Positions 43,388-55,566 of a stretch of DNA of 64,000 nucleotides are shown here, piece by piece. The position numbers and the translations under genes are program-made. The notes below the pieces were generated by a model. The model was not told the DNA's origin, did not search any database, and saw only the letters and a list, made by a program, of their open reading frames with translations. The first letter of the stretch is position 1. Each line of letters opens with the position of its first letter. The stretch comes from Eleginops maclovinus (lineage: Eukaryota > Chordata > Actinopteri > Perciformes > Eleginopidae), in NCBI RefSeq assembly GCF_036324505.1, contig NC_086352.1, positions 29,406,312-29,470,311 on the forward strand, written 5' to 3'.

Positions 43388-46300
43388 TATATCTGCCACG
43401 GTATGAGGTTACAAGCATAGAAGGAATTGTGAGAATGTCTTTATGGAGTTTCAAGTGCAATGAAATACGGCTTACTTTAGACCACCAGTGTGACACAGTG
43501 AAATGGATATAGGGACGGATGTAAAAATAGATTACAAAGCAGATTTCTGCACAGTGTAGAGACGTGTAGGAAAATCCCAAAGCAAGCCTCTTAATTTCAT
43601 GCAGAGGATTGAAGGCCATTTAGCCTGATCAAAGCAAACATTATTGGCTACTATTTTACAACGTTAAAACAAATACTTTATACAATTTGTTGAACAAATG
43701 ATATGCTGCCTTCTGAAAGTCTACTGTATAAAAACGCAGTGGGTCAACCACAGAGTGCATATCACTGTGGTTCTCACAATGGCTTAAAAAATATAAAAAA
43801 TTGTGCTGTGGAAGTGCTTAAAAGAAAATAATAAAAAGCTAACAATAACTTGCTTTAATGCAGAGGTGTGGACCCGAGTCATACTAAAGTAATAAATCAA
43901 AAATGTTGTGAGCTTAAAGCCGCCTCAACAAATTCAAAAAAGACTTGCAACCTAACTTGGACATTAACACCAATGACTCATGCCTTAACTTGGACCCGAG
44001 TCTTTTGACTTGAAGAAACTTGATAACCTCTTCCAAGCTCAAGGAGAAAAAGAGTATTAGAAAAGTGTTCCACAAATAAATTATCTCCTTTTATTGACAC
44101 GAGTCGACTTGCGTAACCACTTTTAATTCCCAGCAGAGATCCACTATGTTTTATGTGACAGCATACATTGAAGTTGCAGAAAAAGTGCGATAAAGAAACT
44201 AACATTTACTGGTTAGTTGGAATAATAGAAACTTCATAACTTGTTTAGGACTCAAAAATGAAAGACTTTGAACTGGTCAGTCTAGACTAAGGACTTTACT
44301 TGGGATGACTTGACTTTGGACTAGTCAGTCTTGATGTGGGACTAATCACTCTTAATTTGGGAATAGTCAGTCTTGACTTGGGAATTGACTTAGGAAGACT
44401 TGACTTTGGACTAGTCGGTCTTGAATTTGGATTTACAAAACAATGACTTAGTCCCTACTCTGAAATGAACATTAGTGTAGTAAGTGTATGTACATTTACT
44501 GCGACAGCATGTACACCATCACTATGGGAACCAGACCCGTCAGAGACTCGTGCTGTCTTTAATATTGATCAGACTTTTGCCAAACACGAGGTCTGCATTT
44601 CTAACGTCTGTATGCGTGATATGTAGAGTGTTGTCTCCCTTGTGTCTTGCATTGTCCTGCATCTTGTATGTGAGCATGTTCAGATGTATTATTGGTGGTC
44701 AGTACGCTCTGCTCTGGATTGAGATAAACAAAGGCCTGTAATTGTATTGTTCCTGCTGAATGAGGCAATTTTAATTCTGGTCATTCACACACATGACCAG
44801 TCTCTCTTTTCATAAGTTATATTGAATTTCGCCTGCTGAATGGTGTCTTTGCTCACCGCACTCATTCATCCAATAACCCCCCCCAGTGTTAGCTTTGGAG
44901 ATTTGTGAGCAGAATGATTTTCATCTGCAAACAAACTGCTGCTCTTGATAGGATTCCTCAGTCAGCCCGGCATGAGTTTTTTTATTAAGCAACCTAAAAT
45001 GACACAGTCTGCGGGGGGGCCTGCCAGTGGAAAGATGCTGTCCATTAGCTGTCAACAATGACCACTGGTTCTACCCTCCCATGGGACTGGCAAGCAAGGC
45101 ATCGTCTCATCCTGAGTCTGGCTGAGAGATCACACTGGCCCCATTGTCTCAAGCAGCCTTGGGTTGTATTGTAGCAGCGCCTCTGGGAAAGGACGAGTCT
45201 TCACGTCTGTGGTCTGTAAAAAGAATGGGCTTTCTCCAGGGTAAGGCCATGAAACTTTAAGGGATGAATCTAGAGGAACACAGAGAGGCTACGGAGTAGA
45301 TTTGGAATAGGGGCACCCCTCCTTAGACGAGCTCGGAGTCCCCATCCAGACCTCCCTCTCCCTCTCCCAGTGCTGACCTCCCTTCTCCACCTCTGTTTAA
45401 TAATGCCTGGGCCTTGGTCATTATTTTGGGCAGATGGAGACGGGGGCAGGCAGTGAAAGGAGCTGGTGTCACTCCTGAGGAGAGGATGGTAGGGATGACA
45501 GAGAAGAAAAAGCGAATCAGAGAAAAGATCAAAAGCAGAAGCTCGCCTTTCACTTGCCTGAAAGCGCTAAAGAGGATAAGGAACGATCGGGCCCGGGGTC
45601 TCCTGTCCTCTCTGGCAATTAGACTCAGCTGATGGAGAGAAAGGCGTGAATGGCAGGGTTCAAGGCCCTCTCTAGGACTCACACAACGGGAAGGAGTTTT
45701 TTCCCCGACGCCTCCTTTATCTTCCTCTCCTTTCAGAGTGTCAGAAATGCAGCTGAAATATCTCTCCAAAAAGACAGCACAATCCCCAATGCCAAACCTT
45801 AATCACGGTGGCTGATGAGATTGAGAAGGAGGGGGCGGGGGGGCTGTTTGAGAGAAAACACACATTCTTTTCACAATTCATCTTTACACTTTATATGAGG
45901 CCAGGATTCAAGGGAGGTGTAGTCGGTTTATATGCGATAATTAAATTGAACAAAGTAAACTCCATATTTTCATGAGACTAGAGGACATACCAATAAACAG
46001 CTATATCTAATTAAGTTTTAAAATGTGTTACAGAATACAGAAAAACTGTTCATATGCCTAGCAGATTAATAGTTGAAAAAAGAAAAACATGAAGGAAGGT
46101 AGAAAAATTAAAAGATGCTTAAGTTGCGTCAAACTAATTTAATGAAAAGGCATAATAATTAGTCCACATGCATCATTAAACAGAAGTTACTGGCGTTCCC
46201 TGATGGGGGGGCAGCTATGATGATTTTGTACAATAGACCCGACTCTTTCATACAATTTAGTATTCATTTCTTCTGACTAGAGAGCTGTCTCGGGCAAGAC

Positions 46301-46740
46301 CGCAGCAACATGTCCCACAGGAACCTATTACCATCTTCTACATATGCAAGAGTTTCAATAGGCAGTCTATCATCCTCACAGAGGGACACGCAGCTTTTTC
46401 TACAACTTTAACAGCTTGTCATAAAAAGCGCACCCGGGATTTCAATTACGCAGGTCAAGAGAAAATGAAGGGACAGTATTTGGGTTTCACATATTTCATT
46501 TTAACATATAAACGTTGGATAAGCTGGCTTGAACGCCATTTCTAATCCAGAGAAATATAAAACCACCTGAGCAAAGTGTAGCTAAGGATGTGGCACACAA
46601 AATAGAACAAAATGGATGTCTTTGGGGGATAAATCCCTGTTTAAAAAGCAGGTTGGTCTGTGGAGTCCTCCCTTCAGAGGTTTGTTCAGGCTTAGCAGTG
46701 TAGACCCCAACCCATAATCCTCCTACGGACACACCTGTAG
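43388..46740. other. Intergenic between Tc1 element and hatching-enzyme gene
   Basis: No gene is seen. It holds an ACTTG-rich degenerate repeat (43,862-44,455) and GC-richer islands at about 44,890-45,260 and 45,310-45,860 that resemble conserved non-coding sequence by composition only. Confidence 0.4.
43862..44455. repeat. Degenerate ACTTGGAC / GACTTGACTTTGGACT tandem repeat
   Basis: Motifs such as TTGGACCCGAGTC, GACTTGACTTTGGACTAGTC and AGTCTTGACTTGGGA recur at irregular spacing, most densely in 44,265-44,430. It resembles a repeat I know from other fish genomes. Confidence 0.6.
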
Positions 46741-46747
46741 AGGAGAG

Positions 46748-46754
46748 TATAAAG
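46748..46754 (+). promoter_or_regulatory. TATA box of hatching-enzyme gene
   Basis: TATAAAG lies 89 bp upstream of the ATG, which puts the start of transcription near 46,778 with a 5' leader of about 60 bases. Confidence 0.7.
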
Positions 46755-46836
46755 ACCCTGGACTGAGCTGAGTCAAACATCAAGCTTCACTGAGTCTCTC
46801 CACAGCAGCTCCACAGCCTCCAGACCGACCCTGAAG

Positions 46837-47649
46837 ATGACTCCCTCTGCCAGCCTGCTGCTGCTGCTCCTGCTCGGCCTCTCTCAGGCACTTCCTCTCG
46901 AGGATGAAGCAGGCCAAGAAGAAGAAGACGACACTGTTGACATCACCACCAGGATTCTGACCTCTAACAACGGCACTGATGAGTTCCTGCTGGAAGGAGA
47001 CCTGCTGGCTCCCAAAACCAGAAACGCAATGACGTGCTGGTCCCAGAGCTGCCAGTGGAAGAAAGGCTCCAACGGCTTGGTGACGATCCCCTTTACCGTG
47101 AGCAGTGAGTTCACCAGCTGGGAGAGGCAGAAGATCGACTACGCCATGAATGCCTTCCAAAGCAGAACCTGCCTCCGCTTCGTCCCTCGTCAGGACCAGT
47201 ATGACTACATCAGCATTGAGAATAAAGCCGGGTGTTACTCTTCTCTGGGCAGGACGGGAGGAAGACAGGTGCTCTCTCTCAACAGGCAGGGCTGCCTCTA
47301 CAACGGCATCATCCAGCACGAGATCAACCATGCTCTGGGCTTCCAGCACGAACAGACCAGGAGCGACCGCGATTCTCACGTCAGGATCAACTGGCAGAAC
47401 ATCAACCCGCAGATGGCCTACAACTTCTACAGGCAGGCCACCAACAACCTGAACACCCCCTATGACTACACCTCCATCATGCACTATGGAAAAACAGCCT
47501 TCTCCATCCAGTGGGGGAAAGACTCCATCACCCCCATCCCCAACCCCAACGTCCAGATCGGCCAGAGGCAGGGCATGTCCTACTGGGACATCGTGAGGAT
47601 CAACGCGCTCTACGGCTGCCAAAACATCTCAACCAAATGCTCAAAGTAA
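46837..47649 (+). CDS. hce: High choriolytic enzyme-like astacin metalloprotease (hatching enzyme), intronless
   Basis: A secreted zinc protease that softens the egg envelope at hatching (role known for the family). It is a single 270-codon open frame. Residues 1-18 form a signal peptide (leucine-rich core after MTPSAS), followed by an acidic propeptide. Maturation is likely after R62, giving an N-terminus of NAMTCWSQSC. The zinc site HEINHALGFQHE spans residues 161-172 (ligands H161, H165, H171), with the Met-turn SIMHYG at 213-218 and Y217 as fifth ligand. The extra N-terminal Cys pair and the catalytic-domain length fit fish HCE/LCE rather than meprins or BMP1. Lack of introns fits euteleost HCE. 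Unusual is a C-terminal extension with a further Cys (C268). It has a TATA box upstream and a minisatellite downstream. HCE versus another intronless astacin cannot be settled here. Confidence 0.92.
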   Translation: MTPSASLLLLLLLGLSQALPLEDEAGQEEEDDTVDITTRILTSNNGTDEFLLEGDLLAPKTRNAMTCWSQSCQWKKGSNGLVTIPFTVSSEFTSWERQKIDYAMNAFQSRTCLRFVPRQDQYDYISIENKAGCYSSLGRTGGRQVLSLNRQGCLYNGIIQHEINHALGFQHEQTRSDRDSHVRINWQNINPQMAYNFYRQATNNLNTPYDYTSIMHYGKTAFSIQWGKDSITPIPNPNVQIGQRQGMSYWDIVRINALYGCQNISTKCSK

Positions 47650-48165
47650 TAATTTCTGAAAATACATGTTAAAAGCACAATATTAGATAAACAAAATGGA
47701 ATCTGTGAACCTCTGATACTGTACTTCATAAAATGAAAGCAAATGTAAACATTTTGTTTTTGTGAGTTAATCTATTTCTCTTGAAAAAAACGCCTACTTG
47801 TGCAAATCAGCACACACATTTTGGCACACAATTAAACCTCCACAATCTTGTCCCACCAGGTTTTTATTTATTTTGATATGTTTTTTGTTGTCACCAAATA
47901 CGATGAAGAAACCAAAACCAAGCTGACTGAGGCTGAGTCTTCTGACATAGACCCTGTTCAAAAACATAATTCAAATACACCAGTGGATCAATGATTCCCA
48001 TACAGAGGAGTGAAACACAGGAAGTATGCTGTGTGGAAATATTGGGGGTGGCTTTGTTGCAATACAGAGGATACCTGCACTGTGTCTTCTGTATTACCTG
48101 ATGATATGTTTCGCAATGAAGACAGTGTAAAAACAATTAGAAAACATGCTGATATAAGATAAGAT
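47650..48165 (+). other. Hatching-enzyme 3' UTR and downstream
   Basis: AT-rich sequence with ATTAAA near 47,831 as a possible poly(A) signal. Nothing else is recognised. Confidence 0.4.
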
Positions 48166-48560
48166 AGCTTAAAGTAATGGCTAAATGGTTGAAATAGTTA
48201 GCTTAAAGTATGTTAAGGGTTGAAATAGTCAGCCAGAAGTAATGAAACAAATTTTGAAATAAATTTAGCTAGTAGATGGATAAGTTATAAATAAATGTTA
48301 AAAAGTTAGCTTAAAGCAATGTACACATGGTTAAAAGTTAGCTTTAAGTAGCGTAATAAAACATTTGTTGAAACAGTTGGCTTTAATAAATACATGATTG
48401 CTAGTTAAACGTAATCAATAAATAGTTGGATTAGTTAACTAGAAATATTGTCCAAATGATTGAAATTGAAGGATCCAAGTAATGGAGTTGGTTGAAATAT
48501 TAAGAGCCATAGTAGGTTGATGTTGTTTGCTAAAGTAGGCCTAATGGATAATGTTAAAAA
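48165..48560. repeat. Degenerate minisatellite, TTAGCTTAAAGTAATG units
   Basis: Variants of GTTAGCTTAAAGTAATG followed by AAATGGTTGAAATAG repeat at about 35-50 bp spacing over roughly 400 bp. Units are heavily diverged. Confidence 0.6.
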
Positions 48561-50744
48561 CTTTTTGCAAAAATAGTTGGACCCTACAACTGCATACTCA
48601 AGAAGCAAAATATCAAGTGTTGAAATAACTATTGTAAGATGAACACATTTGATTATTAATGGTCAAATAACATCCAGTTGTTATATTGAGACGAGTACAT
48701 TTGTAACATGATAGGTGTTTTCAAACAAGAGGTTGCCCCTACCCGAGTACATCTGATAGGGCTGTGGGGTCTGTCAGGAACACATTTGTATTTGTCGATA
48801 GCTGAAAATAGTACAGTGGCGTTAAATGTGCAGCATTAACCATGTGTTTAAATCTGTGACTCTTTCAACTCGTTTTTTCTCTCTATTTAAAAAAATGTTT
48901 TTCTCAAATGTTTATTTCATTCTTTGTTCAACAATAATTTCCCTTAAGAATGAGCTTGATTTTGACCATGTGGACCCCCCACTACTCCCCATAGTGTGAA
49001 CAATTCTATAGGGAGTCTGGGTCCAGGTAAATTACGGGCGAATTGTGTACTAGCTGGGTTGCTGCCCAGAGGCTGTGGAGCGACTGCGTTGTCCCAGAGC
49101 AGGCCAACATCAAAGCCCTTGATCCAGAAGAGCCTGAGGCTAAGCAACAGCCGACAGCTCTGATTGACAGCGGAAATTCAAAAAGATTTTGTGCGAGAAA
49201 TCAGCACACTGATTTTTCACAAAATTACCTGCAAATATAACCTTAATTAAGAAATGCGTGGCGACACAGCACACCCATATATAAAAGTGGCCTTCTGATC
49301 AAACAGTGGTACATTAGGGCCATAAACCTGCCAATCTAGGTTTTTGGTGACAACTGAAAATGGTTATTTGATAGGCTTATACATTCAAGGGGGGGGGGGG
49401 GTTATGACAAATATATAGTCAGTCTTGAAATTCAGTGGACATACTGTAGCACCACCAGCCAGAGTTTGAGGGGGAGGAAGCATCATAAAATGTAAACAAA
49501 CTGAGCCAGAAAGCACCCAACAAACCAGTCTTGCTGCCAGTGTTGAAACAGCTTCCAGCTGCTCTGCAGTTTGCTCACTTGCAATATTTTATGTTGGGAA
49601 CAAGTTTAACACCATGTTCCCAATTAGTTCCCTCCATGCCATCTCCTATGCGCCACTCAAAAATTCAGGGTGTAGTAATAAATGTGTTAATAAAGACTTT
49701 TGATGGATAATAGACATTCCCACTGTCAATGGAGCTTCACATGCAGCGCCTCTCTGCACACACTCAGGCACAGCTGAGTGTTCTCAGGTCCGATATTGAG
49801 TTATAACAAGTCTTTTGAGACCGATCAGCTGCTGTTTTTGTGGCTCATCAGAATGCATGTGCCGCATCACATTAGTCCCCACGTGTGAACTGTGATTTTA
49901 CTTGGTAATTTTGAAGCGTCTCACTGCCTATACATATTCATGCTGGGCCTATAAGTGTCAGATTGAGATGTCCTTGCAGTGTCCTTGACAGCAGGTTATT
50001 AATATTGAATACCTAAGTCAACATTATAACTAGATAAGAGCTATACAGGTCATCGTCTGCCACATTCCCCACACCCCCTGTCCTGGGAACAAACGGACAA
50101 ATCATCAAATTATTTTAGATCTGTGTAGGATAGGAGTATCAGGTCAATTATCAAATACTTTCAGGTGCGCTATAATTATACAGCATTCGACACAAAAATG
50201 ATGGGATTCTTATTGCATTTCACATGAGCAGTTTTCCACTTGTTTTACTCATTTAAGAGACTGCCGACTGGGAGCCCACGCGCTCCGACTTAAAAGCCAT
50301 AAATCCCAGGGTATTACTCTGAACGCCAACATCTTAACTATTCCAATTCTACAATCCCTAAATTGGTGCGGCTGTTGTTGCTTGTGGCTGCTTTTTAAAA
50401 CCCTCCTTCTGCTTCTGAGCAGTATGCAGCCCGGTACCGGAGCTTTGTCTGGCTGCTGTGCTTGATAGGATGCTGGCTGCAGGCGTCTCGTTGCAGCAGC
50501 TGAGAGGAGGTCGCTGAGGTCCTCCCGCTTGTGGCGACGCCCAAGGGCCATCAACACAGCGGGGAGCCCGGGTGCTGGTGAGGTCTCGCACAGCCTCGCC
50601 TCGCTTCATGAAAGCCTAATGAAGAGAGGGGGGCTTGGAAACGGTGCTGTTAGACGCCCACTATCCTGCAGCATGGGAGCATGGAGAGGATGAAAACAGT
50701 GTGCAGGAGAATTCAAAGAGAGAGCAGAGACACAAAGGCAGGAA
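48561..50744. other. Intergenic between hatching-enzyme gene and mctp2
   Basis: No gene is seen. It includes a 13-14 base G run at about 49,389 and a GC-richer island (about 50,250-50,640) whose short frames show no recognisable domain. Confidence 0.35.
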
Positions 50745-52052
50745 ATATACCCAAACTTTGCATTTATTGCTTTTGGAAATGAGAAACAAAGTCTTCATCT
50801 GTGATTGTCATTAATAAATAAAGTTGCATGTATACAGATCTGGCCCCATCCCATTCAAAAGCAAAGAGTAAAATACAACAGAGTACAATCCTCCTCTTTG
50901 TATATTGCATGAAACACTACATGTAAGGACTAATCTTATGTAAATATAAGTCCATAAAGTCACGTTAAAGTAAAATCAGTCAGTCAATTTTGTACGCATA
51001 TAGCCATTTATCCATTATAAAAAGGTAAATAAAAGAAAAAACATGCAGAATATTTGCTACGTATCAATGTTGCTGTAAATGTCAAACAAAACATTTTTAA
51101 AAAACAAAAATATTTCAGAAAACGTAAGATTTCACAAAACACAGCAGCAGTAGAGAAAAACAACCACATTTCCTCAAACCGGAAAATGTCAGCACGTATT
51201 GGACGTGTGTTCCTCAAAAAGTAATATAAAAAAAGAAGCGTTAACTACTCAGCAAACGTAATCAATTAGCCACCATTAGGCATTATGGGAAATGTGGACC
51301 AGTCTTTGCCCAAATAAGAAGTATTTTCCTTTGTTTAGATGCAACTAATCAGCAAAGGGGAATTCTTTTCCAATACCTACCTACCTCTTCCTGTTTGTGT
51401 TATGTTGTTGGAATTTCTGAATTGCAGTTGTGTTTTGTGAAATTATGTTTTATGAATGTTTTGTTATTGACTTTCAGGGCCAGCGTTATATGTACATATG
51501 AAAGCCTTAATTCTTTTTACCGAAAATTCATCATATTCTTTTAAACCCCAAAAACCATGTACTATTTTCTATGAAAATGTCTTATGATGACTTGTACTTT
51601 AAAATGGTGACCCATAATTAAATTTACGTTCATTCCAGCAACAACTTTGTTCACCATTTGGTGATTATTCCATTTTGGAAGTCAGCACATTTTCGATGTA
51701 AATAACATAAAGATATTAAACAAGTTGTCACACACCCAGCACATACATGCAATATAATACAAACTGATATTTCAGCTGGTTTCACAAAAAAACATAACCT
51801 GGGGCCATGACATATAGAAAATAAAGCAGCTTCTGATTATCTTAAAGAAAAAAACTGTACATACAATCTTTGGAAATTAAATTACAAATATCTCTGCGGG
51901 GTCCTCAAAGGACTGCTTTGGTTGAAAGGTCTTTTTGGGGCTATGTGACATGAGCGATGCCCAGCTGTGTATCACCACCAGGGGATTTAGATTCAAACCT
52001 ACCATGCACCCAGAGACATGCAGGTCCTCTGGGAACTGTTTTTGAGGAGGAA
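50745..52052 (-). other. mctp2: Putative mctp2 3' UTR
   Basis: It follows the mctp2 stop on the minus strand. TTTATT at 50,763-50,768 reads AATAAA on the minus strand and coincides with a change from AT-rich to GC-richer sequence, so transcription may end near 50,745. This is an inference. Confidence 0.35.
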
Positions 52053-52100
52053 CTACAATAGTTTCTTCTTCCTGCTGCCTCTCATCTCACTGTACTGAAC
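52053..52100 (-). CDS. mctp2: mctp2 last coding exon and stop
   Basis: The acceptor is CCCTGCAG|GTTCAG. It encodes [15 protein letters not shown] and then TAG. The VQY start and basic tail match the MCTP2 C-terminus in form; the tail is shorter than in human. Confidence 0.82.
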   Translation of the reverse strand, partial: VQYSEMRGSRKKKLL

Positions 52101-55100
52101 CTGCAGGGAATAAGAACATGAGTCACTCTAAAACCAGAGCAAAGTTGTTTCTTATTTTAAGTTTTTGGTTTAACATAACCATTATTCCTCTCCATCTTGT
52201 AGTGCTTTTTATTCATTGCAAAACAGTCTCAATAGACTTGTGCAGTTATGAAGTTATGTTATTTTTGTAGGCTGATTTGGAAGTTAAAATCTCAAGGGCT
52301 CACCTGACAAATCAATGGTGTTTATCCATTGGATTTTGGAATATTGTAGAAAAAAGGATCTCTGACAAATACATGTTTATGATATTCACACTTTTTGTTA
52401 CAAAGGATAGTCTTCATATAGTAACACTACTTTATGATTTTTTAAAGTGTGTAAATGCCATCAGCAGAAATAAAATGCTGTGTTATAGCCAAAACTACTA
52501 CTGCTAAGCTAAAGGCAGCCAATGCTATGCCATAGCCAAACTACCACTGCTAAGCCAAAGGCAGCTAATGTTGGGCTATAACCAAACTACTACTGCTAAG
52601 CTAAAGGCAGCCAATGCTAGGCCATAGCCAAACTACCACTGCTAAGCTAAAGGCAGCCAATGTTGGGCTTTAAACAAACTAAGAGTGCTAAGCTGAAAGC
52701 AGCCAATGTAAGGCTATAAACAAACTACATCACAGAAGTAACACAACTTGAAAATCTGTTAATGTTCTGTTTACCACAGATGTTAATTGAAGCATCTAAA
52801 CTGTTGACTTCAAAACAAAGGAACAGAAAGCGGTAAAATGCTAACTCAGTTCCGGATTTCAGCACTCATTCCTGCACCACTTTAAAATGAAGAACTACCT
52901 CTACTGAGCAGGACGACCACAGTCATGAGACAGAAATAACAGTGGCTGGCCGAGAAGCTAGAGAGAGTCACCGTCACAAAACCCAGAGGCCCAAGGGCAT
53001 TCAAGAAGGAGAGGGAGGAGACAAATGGGGTCAAACGACTTAAAGAGAAAAGGACAGACACAGAGAGTGTGAGGAGGAGAGACAACAGCGGGTAAAAGGA
53101 GAGAAGACAGAAAATAAAGAAAGGCAGGAGGGAGGATACAAGAGGGGAGCCGGCCAACTGATTTTTTGTAAATGGCTCATACTTTAAATTGGCATTAGAA
53201 AACTTTTCATAATACCACTAATAGTTTTTCCTTATGGTTTTATTTTTGGCTGCTGTTGAAAAATGAGCGATCACTTATTCACAGGGTGAATGGCATTTTT
53301 AATTATGTTAGGATTACCAGTGGTGGAATGTTACGAGTACATATACCCGAGTAATTATACATTTAATCCCCAACATTTATTCAAAATTAGAGTTACTATT
53401 AACACAAAAATACATGCTAGTCTGATATGATGCAGTATTGTAGTACTAATGGATAGCATTTCACTTAAATTGGCTCCATGTTGACAAAGAACATTAAAAT
53501 GCTCTTACATGTATTTGTTGGAAAAAATTGAATAATATAATATCTCTAATATCATACTGTGAAAAGAGTCAATCTGCATAATGATAATACTTCTGTAAAA
53601 AAACATTTTGAATTTAAAACTTTTACTTGTAATGGAGTCATTTTAGACAGTGGAATGTTTGTTTTACTTTAGGGATCCGAGTACTTCTTCCACTACGGCA
53701 CATTACTAATGATTATAAATAAAATAACAAATTTTAACTTATATTTGGGAAAGCACAAATACTGCTGCATTATTTTAGATAGTGTAATTTCATTCTTCCC
53801 ATCGCCCAGCCGTGGGTGTATTCGAGTTGGAGGACTTGTGGTGTGCACACTTATATTCTGCTCCTGCTGAGGGGGGGTGGGGGGTTCATGCAGGAGGCAG
53901 CCTGGGAACAGCTTGCCCTGCAAAGCAGCTCAAGCAGCAGACCTCCACCAGGGATGTATCACAACCAAAAACACAACAGAAATTATACGGGGCTACATAA
54001 TTATACAGATGAAGCTAATTATACAGACAAGGGGGAAAAATGCCTGGGAGTTGTTTTAGCGTGTTGCACGGCATAGCGGGGCTGGGGGATTTTGGGCTTC
54101 CTGGCCGGCTTACCTTCTGCACATCTGAAGGCACCCTCGACAGGAAATCAAGCACTTCATTGTTGTCGATGCTATACGGGTTCCGTAATTTCTTGGTGAA
54201 TTTATTGATGCCTAAAACAGAAATTCACACCCAACGTATCATTAACACTAGTCTCTTGTGGCTGCGCTCTTTGTTTCCACACAAACAAATACCTGCAGAG
54301 GAGGCTCAGCCGTCCGAGAAATATTACTGCTGTAGCTTTTATTCTTCTTTTACTTTCACTTCTTAGGCTGGAAGACTTTTAACACCAATAAGATCTCATT
54401 CAGCACATTATAAGCAGCTAATATTAAGGAGATAATGGGGAAGGGACTCAACAGCCAGAAAATATAAGGAGCAAATACTCTGTACTCTTTGCTTAAATAA
54501 AGGCAAACTGACAGATCAACACTAAACAGATGATTTAATAAACTGTATTTGACACTCACCCCATATTAGAACCACGTATCGAACAGGGATGTAGTACGTG
54601 AGGATTGTTGCAGTGATAAAAATTAGGATAGCCAGGCCGGACAGGAATGGCACCGACCAGTTGAAAGTGCTAAAAAGATAAAACATCAGTAAATATTCCC
54701 ACTTCATTTACTCATCGTCTGTAAAACACAGTACAAACATGTATCTGCGGCCCCTCTAATGCAGACTTTATACTGGAGAAGCTTTCAATCCATTTCATAA
54801 TGTCATTCAAAACAGTTGAGCTCAAACACAAACAGAGATAATGAGCTGTGATTCACCGTGGCTAGATAATTCTTACTTTTTAATCCTCTCCCCAAAGTTG
54901 GCGATCTCATCCAGCAGGGTTTGAAGGGTGATGATGGTGTCTTGGACCATGTGGATTTTCTCCATCAGCCCTCTTCTCTCTGACTCCTACAGTTAAAAGA
55001 AAAAGGGTCCAAAGTCTTCAAACATTGTATAACGGAAAGTTCAGAAGGGTGTGTTTACTGCTCTTACTTGCTGTTTGAGTTTGTCTTTTTGGGGACTTTT

Positions 55101-55523
55101 ATAGAAAAAAAAGTAGGTTGTTGTCAGCAGATAATTATATTATAATTCTACAAAGGTACATGTTTAAAGAATAAAAGATGTTGCCCTTTATGAATCTAAT
55201 AAAGGTTTGTGCTGGTGAAAAAAGGAAGTTACTATAAAACCTGGTGAGACACTTTCAGATAAGCAGCTCATTAAATTCATCTTGAAATAACTATCAGTAC
55301 CAAAAACCAGATTTAATACAGGATTGAAAACAAAAAACAATTGAAAAGACAAACAAAATCAAATTTTTACTTTTGTACTTTAAACAATTCTGAGCTTCTA
55401 GAGTATTTTCATGTAATGCTACTTTGTACTTCTACCTCCCTACATTAATGTAGTACCTGCAGTTACTTTGCAGATATTTACTAATAACAAAACACACATA
55501 TATATGTATGTCTGCGGGCCGCT

Positions 55524-55566
<43 letters not shown>

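Larger units (their letters stand above)
52101..54113 (-). other. mctp2: mctp2 last intron
   Basis: This intron of 2,013 bp contains a 46-bp minisatellite (52,489-52,727), a GA-rich stretch at about 52,900-53,150 and a DNA-element-like repeat (53,321-53,697). Confidence 0.8.

Noticed and set aside
46780..47622. 280-codon open frame on the minus strand
   Set aside because: It is antisense to the hatching-enzyme gene and open only because of that gene's codon composition. It has no recognisable domain.
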